In this document: positions 8,316 to 14,778 of the stretch, one piece after another
How the letters are laid out: every line of letters starts with the position of its first letter
Numbering within the stretch: position 1 is the stretch's first letter
Assembly (NCBI GenBank): GCA_964508765.1
Contig: CAZDVD010000031.1
Location: 1 to 31,516 of the forward strand
Length of the DNA stretch: 31,516 bases
Direction of reading: 5' to 3'
Origin: JABMPR01 sp964508765
GTDB taxonomy: Bacteria > Fidelibacterota > UBA8477 > JABMPR01
Made by a program: the position numbers and the translations under genes
The notes under the pieces: generated by a model
What the model was told of the DNA's origin: nothing
What the model saw: the letters and a program-made list of their open reading frames with translations, nothing else
Database searches by the model: none

Positions 8316-8774
8316 TCATGTATCCGTGTTTTGCCTGCGAACCGTACCCCCGACGACAAGCGCAGCAGAGATAATCATCAGATTTTTAATAATGTACTGC
8401 CCTTCCATGGTGGGTCCGTAGGGAAAATGCCCGACCTGAAAAGTTATTTCAGGGAGCAGGATAAGGGGTAAAAAGGTCCCAACCATCTGCAGTGCAAGGA
8501 GCCCAATGGCTATGCGGATAGTCTTTTGAAATAGAAAGGCCACCCCTATCACTACTTCCCACCAACCAATGATAGCAACCCATGTTTTTGCACCAAAAAC
8601 AGGCAGCCAGGGTGTGGTAGCAATGACCAGCGATTCTGCTGATGAAATTCCGAGAGGTTTTAGAATACCAAACCAGATAAATATGATTCCAAACGATATG
8701 CGAACCGCCAGTATTCCCCAGCGCTCCATAAAGGTTGAAATCTTGCTGTCAATTTCATTAAAAGTCATGTTCAT
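8316..8774 (-). CDS. DoxX/DUF417-like small membrane protein
   Basis: About 152 aa with four hydrophobic segments. The pattern RISFGIIFIWFGILKPLG in the first membrane helix and WWEVVIGVAFLF in the second resemble DoxX-like and YkgB/RclC (DUF417) membrane proteins. The longest frame starts at a TTG (8804); the ATG at 8774 or 8768 is more likely, though neither has a clear ribosome binding site. Function in this group is mostly unknown; some members are linked to redox or oxidant stress. It is separated from the SRPBCC-like gene by about 100 bases. Confidence 0.7.
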   Translation of the reverse strand: MNMTFNEIDSKISTFMERWGILAVRISFGIIFIWFGILKPLGISSAESLVIATTPWLPVFGAKTWVAIIGWWEVVIGVAFLFQKTIRIAIGLLALQMVGTFLPLILLPEITFQVGHFPYGPTMEGQYIIKNLMIISAALVVGGTVRRQNTDT

Positions 8775-8893
8775 TTTGCAGTCATCCGATTTAAGTCTGA
8801 TCAATTTTTTTCTCCCACAAGCGAGCCCTTCTCACAAGAAGACTACTACGCCAAGCCCCCTTTGAAGTTCAAGTCTCCATGCCAGATACTTGA

Positions 8894-9385
8894 TTATCTC
8901 TTCAAATTTCTACGGCCTCGAGCATAAACGGCCTCATCTGAAATAGCATCTTGCCAGCCTGAACTGGCATTTTCTCTCGAATCATACCTGCGAACATAGG
9001 GTTTGATATCAAGCAGGGGTGTCCCATCCAATATATCAACACCGCTGATATGGATGATGTTGTCAACGACCCTGAGTAAACTCACCAGGCTCATACCAAT
9101 TTTATTCGGGCGATGCGGAGCCCGGGTGGCAAAGACACCCTGCTCCTCGTCTGACAGATATGGTTTTATTTTTAAACACGTTTTCTGGGATTCATGAAAA
9201 GAGAAGAAGAGGTAAATATGAGAAAAACCCTCTAAACCCTTCAAGCCAGCTTGATATTGAACATCCAATTCGACACGACCCTCAATGCCTTCACAAAACA
9301 CAGGCTGAATGGGGATTTCTGATAATGCTTTGTGCGGAGAACGGATAACCCCGATAGGCTGGAGTTCTATTGTTTTTGTATTCAT
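8894..9385 (-). CDS. trmO: tRNA (N6-threonylcarbamoyladenosine37-N6)-methyltransferase TrmO
   Basis: A 163-aa protein of the TrmO/YaeB/TsaA family, a SAM-dependent enzyme with a single-sheet beta-barrel that methylates t6A37 to m6t6A in tRNAs reading ACY codons. The start is LQPIGVIRSPHK (residues 6-17). The hallmark ATRAPHRPNKIGMSLVSLL (about residues 87-105) and the later DILDGTPLLDIKPYV complete the family pattern. It is somewhat shorter than E. coli TrmO (235 aa), lacking the C-terminal extension, as is common in other phyla. The C-terminal basic tail (ARGRRNLKR) is unremarkable. It is probably a single-gene unit. Confidence 0.92.
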   Translation of the reverse strand: MNTKTIELQPIGVIRSPHKALSEIPIQPVFCEGIEGRVELDVQYQAGLKGLEGFSHIYLFFSFHESQKTCLKIKPYLSDEEQGVFATRAPHRPNKIGMSLVSLLRVVDNIIHISGVDILDGTPLLDIKPYVRRYDSRENASSGWQDAISDEAVYARGRRNLKR

Positions 9386-9737
9386 TATATTTCCTCAATA
9401 CTTAGTGAACCAAATGGAACTACGTGGAGGTATGATTACTCGATCCGAAAATAAACATGAACCTTTTTTATGGAAGTACCAGCTTCTTCAGTCCAATAGG
9501 TATGTAACATTTGATTGTCATCCAGGACCAACTCATACTTTCTGCTTAGACCTCATGGGACAGCATGGCAACTTACTTTTTAACACAGATTTGAATTGTC
9601 CCTGCCCCTATTGAGTACTCACACCCCGGTTCACAATAATCTTATCAAGTTCTTCTTATGAATATGTTTACCAGGTCATCGTTCCCAAGAACATAACTGG
9701 TCTTTGTTAGCAGGATTTTTGGGCAGTCAAGAATAAT
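9386..9737. other. Intergenic stretch with a hairpin and a weak small ORF
   Basis: About 350 bases. A possible 66-codon plus-strand frame (9414-9614) is present, with no ribosome binding site at a proper distance. An interrupted hairpin follows at 9670-9701: ACCAG, GTTC (9681-9684), GAAC (9689-9692), CTGGT. It abuts CTTTGTTAGC (9702-9711). No other structure was seen. Confidence 0.4.
9414..9614 (+). CDS. Doubtful 66-aa small ORF
   Basis: The frame runs divergently from trmO and ends in a Cys-rich tail (NCPCPY). It matches no family I recognise and has no properly spaced Shine-Dalgarno sequence: a GGAGG lies inside the frame, too close to an internal ATG. It is listed for completeness only. 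Confidence 0.15.
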   Translation: MELRGGMITRSENKHEPFLWKYQLLQSNRYVTFDCHPGPTHTFCLDLMGQHGNLLFNTDLNCPCPY

Positions 9738-10118
9738 CTAATCGTCTGTTTTAATAGAAATATATTTGACAATTTCATTTTTCAATCCATGATACTCATT
9801 CAACTTCCCATATCCTTTCAATCCGGTGAGTGTTTCAAAATACAACATGTCAGGCGTGTTGTTCTTAAGCTCAAAATTCAGAAATATTTCTTGCATAGGG
9901 TCGCTGGATGGGTAAAAAAATGACAGTTGGAATGTCATTATGTTCTCGTCAATAGTTGAGATATTTATCAATTTAATATTTTCAACCTTCATTCTATATT
10001 TTTCAGCTATAAACAGTGGTAGCTCCTTTAAAACTGAAGCATGATCCAAAAGTATACTTTTCATTTCCATACCTTTCTATATTTAGCATGTAAGCAACAG
10101 ACAGGAACGCTAACAAAG
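9702..10118. repeat. Perfect 10-bp inverted repeats bracketing the 110-aa gene (cassette boundaries)
   Basis: CTTTGTTAGC (9702-9711) and GCTAACAAAG (10109-10118) form a perfect inverted pair lying 26 bases after the stop and 38 bases before the start of the minus-strand 110-aa gene. Both contain the GTTAG/CTAAC core typical of integron attC boxes. The same core (GCTAACG) recurs at 10210. The bracket around a single small orphan gene copies the arrangement at 52-1618. Confidence 0.45.
9738..10070 (-). CDS. Orphan 110-aa protein in a cassette-like unit
   Basis: I do not recognise this small protein. It is soluble-looking and beta-rich in the middle (MTFQLSFFYPSSDPMQEIFLNFELK), with a short helical N-terminus and a charged C-terminus. 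The composition is AT-rich like the 509-aa gene and unlike the 11-31 kb genes. It is bracketed by the inverted repeats at 9702-9711 and 10109-10118. Size, single-gene unit and lack of recognisable relatives are typical of integron cassette cargo, but function is unknown. Confidence 0.6.
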   Translation of the reverse strand: MEMKSILLDHASVLKELPLFIAEKYRMKVENIKLINISTIDENIMTFQLSFFYPSSDPMQEIFLNFELKNNTPDMLYFETLTGLKGYGKLNEYHGLKNEIVKYISIKTDD

Positions 10119-10208
10119 CTACTGACTGTTAAATCTCTCTTATGTTTAACTACGAATTTCATCATGCACTCCCCGAATAATCGATTATATCTTACCAATT
10201 GGGATTCC

Positions 10209-10332
10209 TGCTAACGCTTTTGGTTTGAGTTGCTTCTCGAAGCAGACTCGCTTGGTAAATTATTTGTATCTATCCACATCATTTTCGTTTAGCACTCCCC
10301 CTTTGTGAGTCAGCTCTACCTTTGTTAGAAAC
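10209..10332 (-). repeat. attC-like recombination element B (complete)
   Basis: This is an imperfect palindrome between the toxin gene and the 110-aa gene. The left arm reads CTAAC (10211-10215), GGT (10222-10224), GAG (10227-10229), TG (10231-10232), CTC (10236-10238). The right arm reads GAG (10307-10309), CA (10311-10312), CTC (10314-10316), ACC (10318-10320), GTTAG (10324-10328). Every block pairs in order, separated by unpaired single bases or small bulges, around a loop of about 70 bases. R''/R' core pairs plus L-like inner pairs with extrahelical bases are the hallmark of attC sites. The right arm and adjoining loop recur at 1-61. No experimental or database support is available here. 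Confidence 0.55.
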
Positions 10333-10351
10333 CGCCAGATTTGATTTTTTT

Positions 10352-10618
10352 TTATTCATAATGAGTCCACATTCGCAAGACTTTCACAGTCTTAATCTCA
10401 ATAAGAATTTGGTAAACCAATCGATGTTGAAAGTTGATTCTTCTGGAATATGCTCCAGAAAGATCTCCAACCAATTTTTCATATGGAGGAGGCGTTTTGT
10501 ATGGGTCGTCTTGTAGCACCAGCAAAAGCTTTGAGACTTTCGCTTTTAATCCCCCAGATTCTATTTTTTTTGAATCTTTGATTGCCTGTTTCGTGTAGAC
10601 GATCTTCCAACTTACCAA
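10352..10618 (-). CDS. Txe/YoeB-family toxin (mRNA interferase)
   Basis: An 88-aa RelE-fold toxin of the YoeB/Txe branch. Diagnostic stretch near residues 43-70: PPPYEKLVGDLSGAYSRRINFQHRLVYQI. Near the end, LRMWTHYE carries the catalytic-type His-Tyr. YoeB toxins cleave mRNA at the ribosome and are neutralised by YefM. The start is a TTG at 10618, inside the end of the antitoxin gene (7-base overlap), which couples translation. With its antitoxin it forms a complete module directly followed by the attC-like element B; toxin-antitoxin pairs are common integron cargo. Confidence 0.88.
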   Translation of the reverse strand: MVSWKIVYTKQAIKDSKKIESGGLKAKVSKLLLVLQDDPYKTPPPYEKLVGDLSGAYSRRINFQHRLVYQILIEIKTVKVLRMWTHYE

Positions 10619-10854
10619 TCAAGCTCCTTTGTCTCTTCAACGGGAGTCTTAAGACCTTCAATAATAGATTCTCTCATCCCAGGAATCGATGAAAGGTAGA
10701 GTGTCTCTTGAATTGCTCGCCAATCATCCTCAGCCAACAAAACTGCATTGGTTTGCTTTCCTGTAATCTGAATAGGCTCATGTGACTCAGATGTTTCGAG
10801 CAACAAGTTATAAAGATCAGCCCTAGCTTTTGTTACATTTATTGTTCTCATCAT
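10612..10854 (-). CDS. Phd/YefM-family antitoxin
   Basis: An 80-aa antitoxin. The N-terminal half (INVTKARADLYNLLLE, then EPIQITGKQTNAVLLAEDDW) is the typical YefM DNA-binding and dimerisation domain; the acidic C-terminus (EGLKTPVEETKELDW) would wrap the toxin. It precedes and overlaps the toxin gene, as usual. A dyad AACGTA-N6-TACGTT (10879-10896), 25 bases upstream of the start, is a candidate autorepression operator. All key parts of the family are present, so the pair is likely functional. Confidence 0.9.
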   Translation of the reverse strand: MMRTINVTKARADLYNLLLETSESHEPIQITGKQTNAVLLAEDDWRAIQETLYLSSIPGMRESIIEGLKTPVEETKELDW

Positions 10855-11234
10855 ATCCTCAGCTCAATTATTCGCAATAACGTACGCTTTTACGTTCTGC
10901 TCCGCAAGTACAAACTCAACCGAGTTCCTTGGCGTGTTTCTACGGTCTCAGATAAGACAAACGAAACATCAAAACACCTGAATAAACACTTCTCAAAAAT
11001 TTTGGTTTGTCATAGCTGTTCACTGTCATACACCCATGGATAGCCACGGTTGGGATTCTTTGACTTCTGTACAGATGAACTATGCATGTCGCCCTCACGA
11101 AATTTGCATGTGTTACGTGGATGTAGTCCGATAGACTATTTAATCAAGGAAGAAGGAACCTAGATCAACCATTATTCAATTAAAACCCCATATGGATTTC
11201 GTGATTTTCGTCAAATTCGTTGTAAAAAATGAAT
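10855..11234. other. Upstream region of the toxin-antitoxin pair
   Basis: The region contains the two dyads listed at 10879-10926 just before the antitoxin gene. It then continues as non-coding sequence with no frame of interest and no clear terminator up to the GAGTT-rich repeats near 11244. An expected upstream attC core for a cassette was not clearly found; the nearest candidate is CGTTATTGCG on the minus strand near 10872-10881. Confidence 0.35.
10879..10926. promoter_or_regulatory. Candidate toxin-antitoxin operator dyads
   Basis: Two inverted repeats sit immediately upstream of the antitoxin start: AACGTA-N6-TACGTT (10879-10896) and AACTC-N4-GAGTT (10913-10926). Phd/YefM antitoxins repress their own promoter by binding palindromes at this position. 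Assignment is by position and symmetry only; alternatively the dyads could be remnants of an attC arm. Confidence 0.35.
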
Positions 11235-11243
11235 ACGGTTTAC

Positions 11244-11307
11244 TGAGTTGATGGGTTTTTGGGTTTTTGAGTTGATGAGTTTTTGGGTTTTTGAGTTATT
11301 GAGTTAG
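11244..11307. repeat. GAGTT-rich tandem repeat, 3' side of cca
   Basis: TGAGTTGATG recurs at 11244 and 11268, a 24-base period, with GGGTTTTT and GAGTTATTGAGTT filling the rest. The same word family (GAGTT/GGGTT every 8-12 bases) makes up the larger array at 12794-12961 on the other side of the cca gene. Confidence 0.7.
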
Positions 11308-11352
11308 AGCAGTAGGGTTAGGGATAATTTTTCTATTTTAAATCTTCAATGC

Positions 11353-12753
11353 TCAATCCAAAAAGTCGTCCTTGATTTTGAAGAAGTACTCCTTGGCAGC
11401 ATCATATTCGTTGGGGATTTCACCTTCCAGGATGGCTTCCTCAATGGCCTTTTTAATGCGGCCAACAACGGGACCCGGCGAGACACCAAGCAGATCGATA
11501 ATTTCATCACCACGCAGAGGAGACTGAAAGGCGCGCATGGCATCTTTTTCTACTACCTCGACAATGCGATCCATGACCCGATCAAAGTTGCCATAATAAC
11601 GTTTGACACGCTGGGAATCCTTAGAGGTCACATCAGCACGGACGAGAATCATGAGGTCATCCAGGTTTTCACCTGCTTCTACGATGAGACGTCTGATACC
11701 AGAATCACTGACAGCTTCCTGAGCCAGGGCGATGGGACGGAGATGTAGCCGGGTCATGCTCTTCAAATAAGCTGTGAGCTTGCGGGAGAGCCGCATGCGT
11801 TTGCCCACTTCGTTGAGCATCTTGCGTCCCAGCTCTTCATGGCCGTGGTAACTCCATCCAATTCCTTCAATAAATTTTTTAGTGGCCGGTTTGCCAATAT
11901 CATGAACCAGCGCAGCAAAACGTAGACGCATTTTGTCCGATCGCTCCGCTGTATTATCAACCACTTTAAGCGTATGGTGAAAAACATCTTTATGCCTTTG
12001 ACCATCCCGGTCTTCAACCCCACCCAGAATGGCAATTTCAGGAAAGACCAGGGGCAGGAGTCCGGCTTCCTGCATAACATAAAAGCCAATAGAGGGAACC
12101 CGGGCTTTCAAGGTTTTGACAATCTCGTCGGTAACCCGCTCCTGGGAGACAATACTGATCCGATCAACCCTGGATTGCATAGCCACCATGGCGTCGGGCA
12201 CCAGAGTGAATTCCAGTTGTGCAGAAAATCTAGCAGCCCGCATCATGCGCAGGGGATCATCATCAAACGTTTTTACAGGATCCAGGGGTGTCCGTAAAAT
12301 TTTATCCTGAAGATCTTGAATGCCACCATATTCATCCACCAATTCACCAAAATGATCAGGTAACAGATTGATGGCCATGGCGTTTACTGTAAAATCCCGA
12401 CGGCTGAGATCGCCCTTGAGATCGGTATAGACCACTTTGGGTTTGCGGGAGTTGGATTCATAAGTTTCAGATCGGGCAGAGGCCACTTCAATGAGAAATT
12501 CATCATAAGGAATCAGAGCCGTACCGAATTCACCATACTCCACCACATCGGGTGCACCAAGTTCTTTACCCAACTTACGGGCGAACTCCAACCCATCCCC
12601 GATGACCATGATATCAACATCTTTACTGGGAACATCCAGAATGAGATCACGGACAAAGCCACCCACAGTATAACATTCCAAATTGGATGTCTGGGCTAGA
12701 CGGCCGGCTTGCTCAAGAACGGCACGGATATTCTTTGGAATTCGACTAATCAT
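11353..12753 (-). CDS. cca: CCA-adding tRNA nucleotidyltransferase with HD domain
   Basis: A 466-aa class II nucleotidyltransferase. The head domain shows GGFVRD (residues 31-36) and the metal-binding D45/D47 in KDVDIMV. RRDFTVNAMA and the DPLRMMRAARFSAQL stretch follow, typical of CCA-adding enzymes and related poly(A) polymerases. An HD domain (LRFAALVHDIGKPATKK, about residue 270-286, then YHGHEELGRKM) follows in the second half. The enzyme adds or repairs the 3' CCA of tRNA; HD-containing versions often have additional phosphohydrolase activity. A specialised A-adding or poly(A) role cannot be excluded from sequence. It is a single gene, flanked on both sides by GAGTT-rich tandem repeats. 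Confidence 0.9.
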   Translation of the reverse strand: MISRIPKNIRAVLEQAGRLAQTSNLECYTVGGFVRDLILDVPSKDVDIMVIGDGLEFARKLGKELGAPDVVEYGEFGTALIPYDEFLIEVASARSETYESNSRKPKVVYTDLKGDLSRRDFTVNAMAINLLPDHFGELVDEYGGIQDLQDKILRTPLDPVKTFDDDPLRMMRAARFSAQLEFTLVPDAMVAMQSRVDRISIVSQERVTDEIVKTLKARVPSIGFYVMQEAGLLPLVFPEIAILGGVEDRDGQRHKDVFHHTLKVVDNTAERSDKMRLRFAALVHDIGKPATKKFIEGIGWSYHGHEELGRKMLNEVGKRMRLSRKLTAYLKSMTRLHLRPIALAQEAVSDSGIRRLIVEAGENLDDLMILVRADVTSKDSQRVKRYYGNFDRVMDRIVEVVEKDAMRAFQSPLRGDEIIDLLGVSPGPVVGRIKKAIEEAILEGEIPNEYDAAKEYFFKIKDDFLD

Positions 12754-12793
12754 ACGGAAAGAAGATAAACGAAAATCCAGTGACGTGAAGGAA

Positions 12794-12961
12794 TTTGAGT
12801 CTATGAGTTCGATGAGTTTAATGGGTTCTATGAGTTTCTGAGTTCGATGAGTTTAATGGGTTCTATGAGTTTCTGAGTTCGATGAGTTACTGAGTTCTAT
12901 GAGTTACTGAGTTCTATGAGTTTCTGGGTTTAATGAGTTCGTGAGTTTGTTGAGTTATTGA
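12794..12961. repeat. GAGTT-rich tandem repeat array, 5' side of cca
   Basis: Two perfect adjacent 35-base copies (12805-12839 and 12840-12874) begin GAGTTCGATGAGTTTAATGG. They are followed by shorter 17-base units (GAGTTCTATGAGTTACT type) and degenerate units up to 12961. Every unit is built from the word GAGTT or GGGTT spaced by 8-10 bases. The array is not a CRISPR because the units are contiguous with no spacers. Confidence 0.85.
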
Positions 12962-13175
12962 GGGAGAAAGTATCAGGCAAGGGTGAGGCGGGTAATTTGT
13001 TCAATGCGTGCTCGACCCAAAATCTAAACATTAAGATTCGATGTAAGAAACCCAGGATTTGTTGGAAGGAAGAAGGATTAAGGATGAAGTGTGAATGATG
13101 GGTGGGGAATGAACCCTTTCAAATGAGTGTTCTGTTTAAAACCTTTTGTGGAGATTCGTTGGCTTCATTTAATTC

Positions 13176-13245
13176 GCCTGCCTTCGCCGAAACGGCTACG
13201 CCCGCCTTCCTTAGTACGAAGTACGGCGGACAAACGTAGGCAGGT
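13176..13245. repeat. REP-like nested palindrome
   Basis: Outer arms CCTGCC (13177-13182) and GGCAGG (13239-13244) enclose inner arms CCGCC (13202-13206) and GGCGG (13225-13229), with GTAC..GTAC at the tip. The nested layout and high GC contrast with the flanking AT-rich DNA and resemble dispersed extragenic palindromes. Confidence 0.6.
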
Positions 13246-13334
13246 TGCAAAAAAACGAGAATGGGTAGCAGTAGTCCAGAAACATTGACTGAGAAAATAT
13301 TTTGCCGGGGCAGTGGTTGGACTACTTTGTGTCC

Positions 13335-14537
13335 ATGAGATTTGTCAGTCTAACCAATCTATCATGGTTCCATCTTGTTCTCATCCTCCTTGTGATGAGT
13401 CTGGGTAATTGTACCCGGATTTTTCCACTGATTGCGCCATTTTCTGATCTGCCCGCCCCGACCGGACCCTATTCCGTGGCAACCCGCAGCGCCACCTGGA
13501 TAGACAGCTCAAGAGATGAAACCTTTACAGACCAGGAAGATTTTCGAAAAATCGTGGTTCAGGTGTGGTTCCCTGTTTCAAAACGAGACAATCTGTCTCC
13601 CCTGCCCTACATAGATGATCCTGAGTTGAGGCTGCCAGCCATTGCCAAGCAACTGAGACTGCCTCAATCTCTCATCAATCATTTTGGTGAGGTCAAAACC
13701 CACTCCTTCGAAATTTCAGATGCCCCAGATTTGGATGAGAAATTCCCTCTGATTCTTTTTTCCCATGGACTAAGTGGGATGCGTTTTCAGAATACCTCCC
13801 TCATTGAGGAACTGGCCAGTAATGGCTATGTGGTTTTTGCCGCCGACCACAGCTATGGTGCCAACATCACCATTTTTGATGATGGGGAACCTGCAGAATA
13901 CAGGGCTGGTAAAAAGCGTGCCCTGAATGAACGCTTCATTAACACCATTGATCTTTCCCAGCTTGAAATCCTGGTTGGAGATCTGACATTCATGCTGGAT
14001 ATGATTGCCGAAGATCAAGGGAACCCTCTGTTGGCAAAGCTCCCCATGGACATACATCGAATTGGGGTTATGGGTCATTCTCTTGGTGGTGCTGTGGCCA
14101 TCAACACCATGGCAATAGATGATCGGGTTGAGGCGGCTATGATTCTGGATGGTTGGTATGCACCGGTACCAGATTCTGTCGTCACCAGAGGTCTCAATAA
14201 ACCCATTTTCCATTTGGGTCAAAAGCAATGGTCAGATCCAGGCAATTATATGCGCATGAATGAGATGCTGTCTCATGGCAGTGGACCAACTTACAAAATG
14301 CTTATTCCAGGTACCTTGCATACGGACTTCACAGACATGCCTCTGTTTACCCCTTTTTCACTTTTAATTGGCTATACCAGCGTGCAGAATCCGCTCTGGC
14401 TGAACGAATTGTTGAGGGTGAACACAACACGCTTTTTTGATGTTTATCTCAAGGATCACCAGCCTGCAAAATTGCAGAGTCAGATTCTTAGCGAGAAGGA
14501 TGTTACCAGCTATGTTTTTGCTCCATTGTCACCCTGA
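13335..14537 (+). CDS. PAF-acetylhydrolase-like alpha/beta hydrolase, exported
   Basis: A 400-aa protein if started at ATG 13335; the frame extends upstream to a TTG at 13302. The N-terminus is signal-like (MRFVSLTNLSWFHLVLILLVMSLGNC), and the Cys may be lipidated, though the box is imperfect. The alpha/beta-hydrolase core matches platelet-activating-factor acetylhydrolase isoform II: FPLILFSHGLSGMR (oxyanion region), ADHSYG, the nucleophile elbow GHSLGG with S249, ILDGWY, and a late His in LHTDFTD. These enzymes hydrolyse short or oxidised acyl chains from phospholipids or other small esters. Substrate is unknown. It is probably transcribed alone; a perfect palindrome at 14574-14592 follows. 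Confidence 0.82.
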   Translation: MRFVSLTNLSWFHLVLILLVMSLGNCTRIFPLIAPFSDLPAPTGPYSVATRSATWIDSSRDETFTDQEDFRKIVVQVWFPVSKRDNLSPLPYIDDPELRLPAIAKQLRLPQSLINHFGEVKTHSFEISDAPDLDEKFPLILFSHGLSGMRFQNTSLIEELASNGYVVFAADHSYGANITIFDDGEPAEYRAGKKRALNERFINTIDLSQLEILVGDLTFMLDMIAEDQGNPLLAKLPMDIHRIGVMGHSLGGAVAINTMAIDDRVEAAMILDGWYAPVPDSVVTRGLNKPIFHLGQKQWSDPGNYMRMNEMLSHGSGPTYKMLIPGTLHTDFTDMPLFTPFSLLIGYTSVQNPLWLNELLRVNTTRFFDVYLKDHQPAKLQSQILSEKDVTSYVFAPLSP

Positions 14538-14573
14538 CCGCTTCACCTTTTTTATCTCATCAAAAGCATATTC

Positions 14574-14592
14574 CTATTCATTTTATGAATAG
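14574..14592. promoter_or_regulatory. Perfect palindrome CTATTCAT-TTT-ATGAATAG
   Basis: Eight-base perfect arms with a 3-base loop sit 37 bases after the esterase stop and about 200 bases before the start of the large secreted protein. No T-run follows, so it is more like an operator or RNA-stability hairpin than an intrinsic terminator. Confidence 0.4.
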
Positions 14593-14642
14593 TAGTATAC
14601 TTTGGCATTCTTTAATCGTGACAATTATTATGCTTAATTCTG

Positions 14643-14671
14643 TTGATAGACATCCATTTCGATTATATTTG
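14643..14671 (+). promoter_or_regulatory. Candidate Bacteroidota-type promoter (TTG-N18-TATATTTG)
   Basis: TATATTTG (14664-14671) fits the TAnnTTTG -7 box of Bacteroidetes promoters. TTG (14643-14645) lies 18 bases upstream, where the -33 element is expected. It would drive the large secreted protein gene with a 5' leader of about 100 bases. The match is short, so chance is possible. Confidence 0.3.
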
Positions 14672-14778
14672 CGCTAGATCAAAAGGGGTTATCTTCCTGT
14701 ACACGCTTGTGTGCCATGTCACAGATTATCCCTTCCAATGAGTTAATTTCGCCAGTCACTAACAAATATGGAGGAAGT

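Larger units (their letters stand above)
12754..13334. other. Repeat-filled intergenic region between cca and the esterase gene
   Basis: Divergent upstream regions of the cca gene and the PAF-acetylhydrolase-like gene meet here. It contains the GAGTT array (12794-12961), then unremarkable sequence, then a REP-like palindrome (13176-13245). No gene is evident. Confidence 0.6.

Noticed and set aside
9309..9413. Upstream extension of the small plus-strand frame at 9414
   Set aside because: This part is antisense to the start of trmO and only open by chance.
10479..10661. Alternative minus-strand frame across the toxin/antitoxin junction
   Set aside because: It overlaps both the YefM-like and YoeB-like genes in another frame, and those two have clear family patterns.
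12794..12961. Possible CRISPR array
   Set aside because: The units are contiguous and built from one short word, with no unique spacers and no cas genes nearby; it is a tandem repeat.
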